Shown piece by piece: positions 8,360 to 17,835 of a stretch of 64,000 nucleotides of DNA. Under the pieces are notes generated by a model. That model saw only the letters and a program-made list of their open reading frames with translations. It ran no database searches and was not told where the DNA came from. The stretch's first letter is position 1. Every line of letters begins with the position of its first letter. The position numbers were made by a program, and so were the translations under genes. The DNA is from Flectonema sp. DT1601 (lineage: Eukaryota > Euglenozoa > Diplonemea > Diplonemida > Diplonemidae), in NCBI GenBank assembly GCA_964019425.1, contig OZ025795.1:500001-564000 (forward strand). The letters are read 5' to 3'.

Positions 8360-10699
8360 ATGCTCATTGAGCCACTACGTTTTTCACAGCAGGTTAATAA
8401 AGCATTAGCCGATGCGTTGCCTTCTGACTGTCCGTTTGATGACCCAGAGTTCGATCCGATGGTCTTTGTGAATGAAATGTTTTGCGACGAAGGATCTCTC
8501 GGAAAACTTGATGCCTACGTCGATGAGTTGGATGCATCAATCGACCAAACATCATCAGAATTAATATCAACAGTAAGAGAACAGGCAGTTTCAAGTACTC
8601 AAGCTGAGACTAATTTAGCAGAGGCACAGAATTCTATTCAAGACTTGTTTAAAAAAGTCGAAGACATCAGACGCATGGCAGAAGAAAGCGAATCCATGGT
8701 CGTAGAAATCTGCACAGAAATATCATCCCTAGACAATGCGAAGAAAAATTTAAATGACAGCATTACTACATTGAAAATGATCAAAGAAGTTGCCACGACA
8801 CTTGATGAGCTTCGAGAAACGATTGACAACGAGCCTCCAGATCTGTCGATTGCTAGTGAATGTATCGTACAGGCGGGTGAGACTCTTGAGAAATATTTCT
8901 CGAATCACATTCATGTCCAGAGGGTTAAGGAATTAACTGATAATTTATCAAGAGAAAAAGTTATATGTGCGAAGCACGCTACCCAAGTCTTACTAAATAT
9001 CGACATCATGGCAATGGAAAACACATCACACGAAGTGATGGACGCAGCCTCAGTAATAGACGCCTGTGGCCTTGAAACCAGAGCTAACACAGTCAAACAA
9101 ATGGTTGCTGCGAATATGAGTAAGTATAAAGCTGCATTTTCTCCTGGAGCGGATGAGGCAAAGCTTGAAAAAATGGAACGCAGATTTGCTTGGTTTAGAA
9201 GGTTACTAAAATGTTATGAAGATCACTTATCAGGACATATCCCATCGTGTTGGTTTGTTCCTCAAGAGTTATCTGTTGAGTTCTGCTTAGCGACTAGGAA
9301 AGACGTGGAACAACAGCTCCAATCAAATACTGGAACACAGATGGATATCTTAGTTAAGATTATTCAAAAAACAATGGAATTTGAAAAAACGATAACAACA
9401 AGAATGATTCAACACCAAGGTGAAGCAACTCGTAACTATCAAGGAAACGATCCACAGTCTGTTACTCAAAAATGGAAAGCAAGACTGGGTGGAAATTCAT
9501 CTTCAGAAGTAACACCACTTCCACCATCAGCAAAAAAATATAAATACGACGGTTTTATTACGGGCTGCTTCGACGGCTTTATGGAAGATTATGTCAAGCA
9601 CGAAGATACAAAAATGGAAGTCGCTATCAAAGCTCATTTAGACGCTGATTTTAACGGAAATTTCAACTTTTTAGAACCCGCATCGGATACTCTTCCCTCA
9701 TCACTTCATATCTTTAAGTATCTCAAAGATTCACTCGATCGTTGTCAACAATTTTGTAAGGAAGATACTTTAGTTAAAATGCACACGATGTGGTCTAGGA
9801 ATTTATGTACGTACGCCAACAAGTTGGTTGAAATTATGAAAAAGGAAGAAATCACATTGGAATCATCTGCAAAAATCTGTGTTCTAGTCAACACGTCTGA
9901 TTGGTGTAAAGAAAATTGCAGTCAGTTGGTAGCAAAACTTCCTGACTCTACTGAGATAAGAGATAATGAAGAAAAGACGGTTGATCTATTCGGTAGCATC
10001 ATGGGTGATGGAGCTATCTTTCTAGTCGAGGCGTTGTATAAAATGATTGCACCTTTCATCAATGAAATGACCAACACTAATTGGTCTCAGGTAGAAGAAG
10101 TTGGTGATCAATCGACATACATAGTGAATATATCTGAGATAATGCAATCACACTTTGAGGGTCAACTCAGTAGTTTAAGGCCTAATCTCCTTCGGTATTT
10201 AAAAGATAAATTCACAACAGTCTTAGCAGGAAGATACATCGCAGCTTTTTATAAAATAAAAAAACCAACTCCGATTGCCTGTCAACAATTACAAATCAAC
10301 TTACAAGTTTTAAAGAACGTCTGCGGACAATTATCAGGTGGGCCTTGCAACACAAAACTATTGGATCGGAGTTTCGGAAGAGGAGTTGGTATTTTAAAGT
10401 TCTTAAGTTCACAAGAAATCGCATCAAGCGGCACATCATTAGCCCAATGCTATCTCGAAGTTGTGTCATCCGATCGTTCTGTTGCTGATTTTGTTAAGTT
10501 ATTAGAAATAAAAGGAATTCCTACAAAGGAACAAAAACATTTAATTGACTACCTGGTTCAGGGCGACGTTCCAACAACCAGCACGAAAGAACCATCTCAA
10601 ATTATGGACAGTGATTCTAGAACAGCAATAAAACAGTTCATTGGTAAGGGATGGGGGAAAGTAAAAGATCTTAAAGAAAAACTAAAAGATCAGTCATAG
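8360..10699 (+). CDS. VPS53: GARP/EARP tethering complex subunit VPS53
   Basis: A 779-residue homologue of Vps53, which with Vps51, Vps52 and Vps54 tethers endosome-derived vesicles at the trans-Golgi. The N-terminal region is diagnostic: FDPMVFVNEMFCDEGSLGKLD matches the family's FDxxxYINELFPTEQSL start, followed by a coiled coil (AEAQNSIQDLFKKVEDIRRMAEES, cut here only in description, residues ~95-125) and the SLDNAKKNLNDSITTL segment. The remainder is helical, as expected of a CATCHR-fold subunit. Length is close to the ~700-830 residues of known Vps53. The ATG at 8360 follows TTTTTTTTGACAG and a purine-rich leader. Confidence 0.9.
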   Translation: MLIEPLRFSQQVNKALADALPSDCPFDDPEFDPMVFVNEMFCDEGSLGKLDAYVDELDASIDQTSSELISTVREQAVSSTQAETNLAEAQNSIQDLFKKVEDIRRMAEESESMVVEICTEISSLDNAKKNLNDSITTLKMIKEVATTLDELRETIDNEPPDLSIASECIVQAGETLEKYFSNHIHVQRVKELTDNLSREKVICAKHATQVLLNIDIMAMENTSHEVMDAASVIDACGLETRANTVKQMVAANMSKYKAAFSPGADEAKLEKMERRFAWFRRLLKCYEDHLSGHIPSCWFVPQELSVEFCLATRKDVEQQLQSNTGTQMDILVKIIQKTMEFEKTITTRMIQHQGEATRNYQGNDPQSVTQKWKARLGGNSSSEVTPLPPSAKKYKYDGFITGCFDGFMEDYVKHEDTKMEVAIKAHLDADFNGNFNFLEPASDTLPSSLHIFKYLKDSLDRCQQFCKEDTLVKMHTMWSRNLCTYANKLVEIMKKEEITLESSAKICVLVNTSDWCKENCSQLVAKLPDSTEIRDNEEKTVDLFGSIMGDGAIFLVEALYKMIAPFINEMTNTNWSQVEEVGDQSTYIVNISEIMQSHFEGQLSSLRPNLLRYLKDKFTTVLAGRYIAAFYKIKKPTPIACQQLQINLQVLKNVCGQLSGGPCNTKLLDRSFGRGVGILKFLSSQEIASSGTSLAQCYLEVVSSDRSVADFVKLLEIKGIPTKEQKHLIDYLVQGDVPTTSTKEPSQIMDSDSRTAIKQFIGKGWGKVKDLKEKLKDQS

Positions 10700-10914
10700 A
10701 GCGCTTGGTTTTCTTTCTTTTTTTTTTGTACAATGAAAAAAAAAAAATAAAATAATAATAAATAATACACTATTTTGTTTTATTTTGTCCATTCTGTCTT
10801 TTTCAACTTTGGTTTGTAGTGTGAGTTGTCCCGTAACACTCAATACGATACATTATGATTATGATACTTTTCCTTCCCTTTAATTTATTATTATTTTTAT
10901 AAACAGAAGGGATC

Positions 10915-12444
10915 ATGCAGCCTCACAGTTCACATCGAGGGGCTGATCAACATGACGAGATTGACATCGCTGGTTTTCGAGATCGATTGGTTCGATTTTA
11001 TAATCTTTATGACCCAACAAAACTAATCGTAGTCGACGGGATGGTACAAGATGCTTTAGGTAGTGAAGATCAGCTATTTGAAGCCTTAGTCAGAGTCTAT
11101 GGACCTGAACCGAATGTTAAAAAACAATCAACTCGAAGTGGACCTGAGAATGAAAAAATGAGAGAAAGGCTTCATCGATTCTACAGCACATACAATCCAA
11201 GTAAGATACCTGATATAGCAGAAGTGATGGTGACCTTTGAAGATCGTGAGGCAGAATTATTCAAAGCTTTGGTTAATAAATACGGACCTGAACCACCACC
11301 TCGTCCTGATCAATCACAGGCATCACAAGCACAGGAACCGACTGAAGCTCCGAATGAAGTCGTTTCTCTTGTTAATTCATCAAAGCAGTATCGTCAGGCT
11401 CGGTATGGTACTGCTGTTGCTATGCTAACACAAAAACATGAGTCTCATGTCCGAAGGAAATACTACTACAGATGGTTAGAGTCAATCTGGTGGGGTAAGA
11501 ATAGGACAGTCTTGGAAAAGGTAATCGACGATGGAAAGAGTGGAATATTAGTCGAAAAACAAGCAAATCAACAACTCAGAGAACAAATTGAATATTTAAG
11601 AGAGAAGTTAAGAATTGAAAAAGAGGTTAAAGAACAACAATTACAATCCCACAGAGCGGATATGGCTGTTGCTTTACAACACAACATCATTCATGAACAG
11701 CAGGCCGCGCCCGTTGTTCATGAAATCGCATCGGTGGAGGAGGTTCCATTTGAGAATGAGATACCAAGAAAACAATCATCGTTTAGATTGCCGATGAAGA
11801 TACCTGACGATGCGAGAAGTGAAGCTGTTAGACGACAGTCGTTAAAATCTTTTTATTCTTCTGTTCAGCAGCCTCTTCAGATTACAACAACTGAGTCAGT
11901 TGGTTGCGGACCATCACCATCGGTATCACCAACCTTATCTCCTAGGTTGAAACATCGAGACTCTGTCTTGTCAGCTGACAGATCTATCTTAATTGATACA
12001 ATATTAGCTCATCCAGCTATCCAAAACTCTGAAGAACTACAACAAGAATTAAATAAACACGTTCCTGTTCCTGATATTGAAACTGTTCAACGATCTACTA
12101 GGCAATCATCTGATGGAATTCACATTCATCTTGATGGTGTTGGATATAAACAAAAGAGGAAGAGTAAAAAAAAGAAGTTATCGGAAAACAAAAAACACAT
12201 GCTGGTCGATGAACTCGTAGCTAATATAACTGGAATGGCTCAAATGGTTTCTTACCCGAGTCCTCAATATTATTATCCGCAACCTCAGATGATGAGCTCG
12301 TACTCAACTTCTTCTTATCCAATTCAGCCGGATTACTACTACCACTCTGTAAGAGAGAAACAAAGGAAGAAGAGATCGGCAAGTCGCAGGCGAGGGACTT
12401 CAGGTCATCAAAGATCAAAGGTTATTAATTATACAGAGTTGTAG
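10915..12444 (+). CDS. Protein with paired RFY/YGPEP repeats and coiled coil
   Basis: A 509-residue protein of unknown function. Two N-terminal repeats of ~45 residues (about 20-68 and 80-128) share R-L-x-R-FY-x-x-Y-x-P-x-K, then E-x-LF-x-ALV-x-x-YGPEP. I know this repeat from many kinetoplastid hypothetical proteins, where it sits before coiled coils; the placement is from memory, not a search. A basic helical stretch (HVRRKYYYRWLESIWW) and a coiled coil at ~200-245 follow. The C-terminal half is low in complexity, with S/P-rich, basic (KQKRKSKKKKL) and Y/P-rich parts. The ATG is 6 nt after a T-rich tract ending ATAAACAG. A transposon-like element begins 16 nt past the stop. Confidence 0.85.
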   Translation: MQPHSSHRGADQHDEIDIAGFRDRLVRFYNLYDPTKLIVVDGMVQDALGSEDQLFEALVRVYGPEPNVKKQSTRSGPENEKMRERLHRFYSTYNPSKIPDIAEVMVTFEDREAELFKALVNKYGPEPPPRPDQSQASQAQEPTEAPNEVVSLVNSSKQYRQARYGTAVAMLTQKHESHVRRKYYYRWLESIWWGKNRTVLEKVIDDGKSGILVEKQANQQLREQIEYLREKLRIEKEVKEQQLQSHRADMAVALQHNIIHEQQAAPVVHEIASVEEVPFENEIPRKQSSFRLPMKIPDDARSEAVRRQSLKSFYSSVQQPLQITTTESVGCGPSPSVSPTLSPRLKHRDSVLSADRSILIDTILAHPAIQNSEELQQELNKHVPVPDIETVQRSTRQSSDGIHIHLDGVGYKQKRKSKKKKLSENKKHMLVDELVANITGMAQMVSYPSPQYYYPQPQMMSSYSTSSYPIQPDYYYHSVREKQRKKRSASRRRGTSGHQRSKVINYTEL

Positions 12445-12460
12445 TAAGACGAGAATTAAT

Positions 12461-12657
12461 ATGAGGCGGTTTTTAAACCCCCCCCCCCCCCCCCCCAAAA
12501 TGGGCCAGGCTATCCTGTGGGCACCTAACACCCAATCCGAGCCCACCACCCCACGAAAATACTATCCAAAAAACTCAAATCCGGTACTGGGGCATCCTTT
12601 TACTGCCCACCAGTTTGAAAATTTCACTTTTTTTAACTGTACTTGGTACTTTTGCCT
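12461..12657 (+). repeat. Left terminal inverted repeat
   Basis: It pairs with 13866-14044. Shared landmarks in order are ATGAGG, a C-run, AAAATGGGCCAGG, CACCTAACACCCAATCCGAG, ACTCAAATCCGGTACTGGGG and CCCACCAGTTTGAAAATTTC. It has a short insertion after GGCCAGG relative to the right arm. Confidence 0.85.
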
Positions 12658-12889
12658 TATAAGCTGTGCATTTCTGTAGTAAAAGCTATTTTTGTAAATT
12701 TCCGTTCTTTGAAAGCAACGGGAATTATGTAACGGGGATGGGAAGAATTCAAAACTATATTTATGTGAATTTCAGTTTTTTCCCATATCATCTTCACCAC
12801 TAACACAATCTTATGACCATCACTGTTATAATTATTGTTGTGTGACTCACTCATGGGTAGTTTGCTACTAATTTCGGGAAAGCTCCCTT

Positions 12890-13400
12890 TGCGTTACTTT
12901 GAGCTGTTCGAGACTAAGATGCGAGCGCCAATGCAGAAGTGACATTCCCAAACTTGGTCGCCCTCAGGCTTGCCATGCCGACTGGGGAAGAAGTTAACCG
13001 AACTGATTAGATTCTTCTGCAGAATGGAACTGATGAGCGACAAACGGGCTTCAGCTCGTGACCCCCTGACTGGTGCGCTCGTTTGGAGGCACCAGTCAGG
13101 TGGGGAGTTTGGCTGGGGCGGCACATCTGTTACACATTAACGCAGGTGTCCTAAGGCAAGCCCAGTGAGAACAGAAATCTCACGTAGAGCATAAGGGTAA
13201 AAGCTTGCTCGATACGCGATCTTCAGTACCGATCCACGGTGTGAAAGCATGGCCTAACGATCCTTTGGTCTCGCTTCATGTTCAAGGGATGAAGCCGGGT
13301 TTGACAGAAAATTACCACAGGGATAACTGGCTTGTAGCAGCCAAACGTTCAGCCACAGCGACGTTGCTTTTTGATCCTTCGTTGTTGGCTCTTCCTACTG
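12890..13400 (+). rRNA. Large-subunit rRNA fragment, domain V region
   Basis: Conserved nuclear LSU rRNA blocks occur in the right order: CTGGGGCGGCACATCTGTTA, ACGCAGGTGTCCTAAGG, GAGAACAGAAATCTCACGTA, AAGGGTAAAAGC, TTACCACAGGGATAACTGGC and GCGACGTTGCTTTTTGATCC. This is the peptidyl-transferase region. It departs from usual sequence at places (for example AAAATTACC where AAAAGTTACC is typical), and homology fades after ~13400. Upstream, 12890-13080 matches only weakly. It may be an rRNA pseudogene carried by the inverted-repeat element, or less likely a piece of a naturally fragmented rRNA. Confidence 0.85.
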
Positions 13401-13865
13401 GAAGCCGTCAGGAAAAGGTAAAATTCTTGAATTTTACCTTTTATGTCAGGTGTTGCAACTGCGGAACGGCCACCAACATCTACCTTAGAGAGTTCTTCCA
13501 CAAATCCTTTCCAACTGTTATCCCTGCACTTGCTAATTCTGTTTCCCTAACCACGAGAACAGGGCACCTGTAGCAGTGACCTCTTATCAAGCAAGCTAAG
13601 ATTATCAAAGAAACCTGATAATCCTGAAGGTATACTCGTTGTGAGTAACATTGGCCGAACACTGACCCATTGCTTCAAGGAGGGGTGACTTACAATCACC
13701 ACCCGATATCACTTCCAACAGTTCCTTCATGGAACTTATTATCCTCTTCGTTTCACTACTTGCCCTGCTCCTGCTACAAACCTGATATGTACCTAAGCCC
13801 CGGAATCCTTCAGCACTACTGACAAGCTCAATTTGGGTGTTTTCAGGGTTCCTAATAGAGTTACA

Positions 13866-14044
13866 AGGCAAAAGTACCAAATACAGTTAAAAAAAGTGAA
13901 ATTTTCAAACTGGTGGGCAGTAAGAGGGTGCCCCAGTACCGGATTTGAGTTTTTTGGATAGTATTTTGCTGGGGTGGTGGGCTCGGATTGGGTGTTAGGT
14001 GCCCTGGCCCATTTTGGGGGGGGGGGGTTTAAAAAGACCCTCAT
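13866..14044 (-). repeat. Right terminal inverted repeat
   Basis: Reverse complement of the left arm over almost its whole length, including the mononucleotide run (G here) next to the outer end and the terminal CCTCAT. Differences are scattered single bases and small gaps. Confidence 0.85.
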
Positions 14045-14177
14045 ATGAATCCCTTGTACTCTAAACCAGACCACTCAGAAAAAAAAAAAAAAAAAAACAA
14101 CAACTGTACCGCCTTATTCGTCTTTGTATTTTGTGTTTTCGTTTTTTTGAGGGATTAATTTTCTCCTGGCAAATATA

Positions 14178-14202
14178 TTTTTTTTTTTTTTTGGTTAGGC
14201 AG
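14178..14202 (+). promoter_or_regulatory. Predicted trans-splice acceptor of the ArfGAP-TLDc gene
   Basis: A long T-run is followed by GGTTAG at 14193-14198 and GCAG at 14199-14202. Either AG could be used, 16-20 nt before the ATG at 14218. Confidence 0.5.
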
Positions 14203-14217
14203 ACGAGGTACACAACA

Positions 14218-16931
14218 ATGCAATCAGAGACAGCACCTGGCGCCGACCCACCTGCAGATCCTGAGACAGCACCTGGCGCCGACCCACCTGCTGCACCTGA
14301 GAATGAGAATAATGAATCTCTCGAAGATCAAATCGTTAGAATCACGAGAGAGAGAGATGACGAACGTTTACTTACAAAGGATTTGAATCAAGAAATATTA
14401 AACTTAAAGTTAGCAATGCGTAACTTAAAGCAAGAAAAAGAAGACTGTGAGGCGGGCATGGAAGAAATATGCTCCGCCAAACTAGGAATGTCACAGGCGG
14501 TAGCAGAAGCAAAATTTGAAGCGGAGGGGTTGAGAAAGAAAATAATAAGTCTTCAAATGGAAGCTCTCGAACAACATGAGTTTTCAGAAACTTTAGAGCA
14601 GCAGTTGGCACAAGCCCATCGATCTGAGAGGGAGCGTTATGAAGAAGTTAAAATGCAAGCTCAGCGTCTTCAACAAGCTGAGCAAGACTTAGAAGAGATG
14701 GAACGATCGATGTCACAGATTAGAGCACCTCCTCCAACTACTTCAACTCCTCTGAAGTCATCTTCTCCGCAGCTCAGTGATACACCGCAGAACAAGTCAT
14801 TCGGTCTCAAAGAAGCTGGTGGTTGGCTTAAGAATTTAGTAAATGGTAAAATAAATACAGCACAGCCACTCCCAAAATATCCAAAAGCTGTTGAAGAAAT
14901 TTTACAGAAGTTTCCTGAAAACACGAAGTGTGCTGATTGCCAACAACCAAACCCAATATGGTTATCAACGGGATTTGGAGCCTTCGTTTGCACTGAATGC
15001 GCAGGAGTTCATCGAAGCTTTGGAACTCACATCACGAATGTCAAAAGTCTAACCCTCGACACGATAAGAAAAGTTCAACTAAGTCGTGCTTGTGGTAATA
15101 AAGAAGTGAATTCAGTTTATTTATCAAAACTAACAACTGCAATCGACTTCACTGATTCTTCAAAACGAACTGAGAGATTACGTGATAAATACCTCCATAA
15201 GAAATATAAAAAAGATGAAATTCTGATATGTGCGGACTGCCGAACCATTGCTACTGAAAACAGTGATGTGCCAATATCTATGAATCTTGTTTTGGATCAT
15301 GGTACGTTGGTCTGTTCTAGTTGTTGTCTTATTCACGAAAGGGCAAACAAGACGGGTGAAATTATCGAAATAAAGGAATTTAAAAAACTTCAAAAACAAA
15401 TAATTTTGAGTGAAGCTGCGAACGCGAGACTCACCCACAGCGTACCTGAAGATTACGTCGTTGATGAACCTTTTTTAAAAGATAAATACTTGAATAGAAA
15501 ATTTTCAACAACGTGTGCGGACTGCTGTGAAGTTGATGCTATGTTTTTTATACCAAGATACGCAGTCTTAGTGTGTGATGGTTGCTCTCACATCCACAAA
15601 AGTTTTGACGTAAACGCAGACATAATTAACGTGACTAAATCCACCACACCAATATTAATAGACAATGATGCATCCAATACATTTCTAGCTCACGATAAAA
15701 GTATTGCCATTCCTCCTAAAAGTGATCCTTCATTCAGAGATTACCTTATTAATAAATATAGAGAATCTCGTCCTCTACCTACTCATATCGTATGCGCAGA
15801 TTGCAATACGGCTTCAAGTGTCCCAGCTGGTGTTAAGAGCATCGGTTACAATCACGCGCATGGAACGTTTCTGTGTTCAAAATGCTGTAGCATTCAACAA
15901 GAAATTCTCGGTATCGATGCGGTCGCTGATGTCGATCTTTCTCTTTATGACAGTGAAAAAAATAAATTAAGGAATTCTCAATTATTGGGTGGGCTTCCGA
16001 AGGGTATGAAACTCCCAAACCCTGATGATGATGACGCTCTCAGGAAATTTATAGCAGACAAATACAAACATAAGTATGTAAACAATCCAGACGTTATACC
16101 AGGATCGTCATGGTTGAGTTCAACGCTAACAAGATTTCAGAATATGGCACACACGTTGTTTTCTGACTCTGAATCTGATAAAGAAGTTGAAGACGAGGAA
16201 CCAGTTCTGGTCGATTGTGATCCAACATCTGATGACGGGATTAAAATATTTATCCCAAAGATTTATGGTTTTATAAAGGAGAGAAAAACAAAAGACGATA
16301 ACGAACCGGAGAGTCCAATCACCCCTCCAACCTTATCACTCCTTCCTGACACATCCGTCATCCTTTCTGCTGCTTGGAGACAGTTATTATGTCAAAAGCT
16401 ACCTTCAGCATATGGAAACATGGATTGGATTAGAACTTATTGCTCTTCAATTGATGGAGGCTCCCTCCCTTCGTTGTACGCTGCTTGTGCAGAAAAAGGT
16501 GCCAACATTCTCCTCGTCAAAACAACTGAGGGAGAAGTATTCGGAGGGTACAGCAATGAAGTATGTGTTATTCTTAGACGGTTGTGGTTGGTAATGAAAA
16601 ATAAAACAAAATGAAATAAACACACACACAGGCATGGTCTCTGCAACCACGTTATCACGGAAATGGTGAAGTGTTTGTGTTCAAATTTAAAGGAGCGAGT
16701 TGTGAAAAGTACGGATGGAGTTCTCACAACGACTATTTTATGTTATCACATAGAGAAACACTTGCTTTTGGTGGTGGTGGTGGTCCAGCGATATGTGTTG
16801 ATGCTAGTCTGGGTAAAGGTTCTTCAGGTCACTGTGAAACCTTTGGTTCTCCTCCTCTGGCATCACAACATGACTTCACAATACAATCTCTGGAGGTTTG
16901 GAATTTCAGTGACACCATCAGCGCAGAGTAA
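14218..16931 (+). CDS. ArfGAP protein with four zinc fingers and a TLDc domain
   Basis: Exons 14218-16560 and 16632-16931, 880 residues; the 71-nt intron is GTATGT..ACACAG, phase 0. A 29-nt direct repeat encodes two ETAPGADPPA units at the N-terminus, then a coiled coil (~45-165). Finger 1 is a full ArfGAP domain: C238-x2-C241-x16-C258-x2-C261, with WLSTGFGAFVC and the arginine finger in GVHRSFG. Three related fingers follow at C338/C341/C366/C369, C433/C436/C453/C456 and C526/C529/C553/C556; these lack a clear arginine finger. The C-terminus is a TLDc domain split by the intron (LVKTTEGEVFGGYSNE, then LAFGGGGGPAICVD, GHCETFGSPPL and LEVWNF). Finger 1 should stimulate GTP hydrolysis by Arf on membranes; the others are probably structural or binding modules. 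Longer N-terminal reading from 14131 is poly-F leader. Confidence 0.9.
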
Positions 16932-17835
16932 TATTCATTCCGTGTGGCAATTCAGCTGAGAATAGTTATTTTTCCCTTTTTTTTTTGTTTTCTCTCCTGC
17001 TTATGTAAACGCTGCTAATTTATTGATATCTGTTCCTTTTGTTTCATTTATTTATTTTTTTAATTTGCCTTGAGAGGTTGGCCGCTAATGTTTTCTCAGC
17101 CAACCTATTGGGCTCGTTTGATTTAGGGAAAAAAAAATAATATTTTTTTGTTTTCTTTAATACATACAAATGTGTTTACACTAACAGTTGACCACATAAA
17201 TCCCAACAAAATAAAAGAAATTTAAAAAAAAAAAAAAAAAATCACTGCTGGTTGTTGCAGTATTGTTTGTGAGTTTCAAAGGCCCTGTTCTTTATTTTTT
17301 TTTTTTTCGCTTTTGCACCGACGAAGTCGGAGAAGAAACTATTCAGATTAAGAGCCGTTGCTTATTGTGGTCAAATATTATTTATTTCACTGCGTCAGTC
17401 GGTATCAATGTCTGCATATGTGGCTTTATCTGAATGGTTTTTCTTTTCTCTCTCTTTTTCTCAAATATTTAATAACTGACGATGGTAACATTTCGTATGA
17501 TTGGTTTTTTTTAAAAAAACGGAAGAAGATAGATTTTATCTCTTTTGTAGATTTAAAAAAAAAAAAAAAATAATAATAACAAAAATAATTTCTTTCATTT
17601 AATTTGCTTCTCCGCGTACCTGCTAAGCGTTTGTGTCTCTCCTTTTGTGGTCGAATGGGACTGGTTTTTTAGGTTAAAATGTGGTTTACGTTTACGTTTA
17701 CGTTTATTTTATTTTTTTTTTCCAGTTACCAAAAATGGAAACTAATATTAACCAAACTCACAGTGTTGTTGTCCTTTTCCCTCTTGTGTTATGTATTTAT
17801 TAATACTTGTCTTCCAACCCACAGCTAATAAATGT
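16932..17835. other. Intergenic region with hairpin element and TTTACG run
   Basis: There is no convincing gene. It contains several A/T runs, the hairpin element copy 2, and TTTACG repeated three times with a partial fourth at 17684-17705. A possible short first exon of the next gene (17735-17762) is described with that gene. Confidence 0.55.
17318..17442 (+). repeat. Dispersed hairpin element, copy 2
   Basis: The order is the hairpin CCGACGAAGTCGG (17318-17330), the left arm GAAACTATTCAGATTAAGAG (from 17335), a ~65-nt middle, and the inverted arm GGCTTTATCTGAATGG (17422-17437). The middle is clearly related to copy 3 (GTCAGT..TGTCTGC). It is the most complete copy and lies ~390 nt after the TLDc stop. 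Confidence 0.65.

Larger units (their letters stand above)
12461..14044. mobile_element. Element with long terminal inverted repeats carrying rRNA sequence
   Basis: A 1.58-kb unit bounded by inverted copies of ~180-200 nt, each starting ATGAGG at the outer end followed after a few bases by a C-run (G-run on the right). Flanks show at most a 2-bp AT duplication. Between the arms are ~230 nt of unknown sequence, ~500 nt of LSU rRNA-like sequence on the + strand, and ~460 nt of unknown sequence. No transposase is seen, so it would be a non-autonomous DNA element that has picked up rDNA, or an inverted duplication around it. Arms are ~90% alike by eye, suggesting moderate age. It sits 16 nt after one stop codon and ends ~170 nt before the next ATG. 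Confidence 0.65.

Noticed and set aside
13441-13865. Another rRNA domain on the minus strand
   Set aside because: A short AACTCTCTAAGGTAG-like piece resembles LSU domain IV, but the flanks do not follow, so I left it unassigned.
13205-13880. Short ORFs on both strands inside the inverted-repeat element
   Set aside because: They overlap rRNA-like or unassigned sequence, and none has a recognisable domain.
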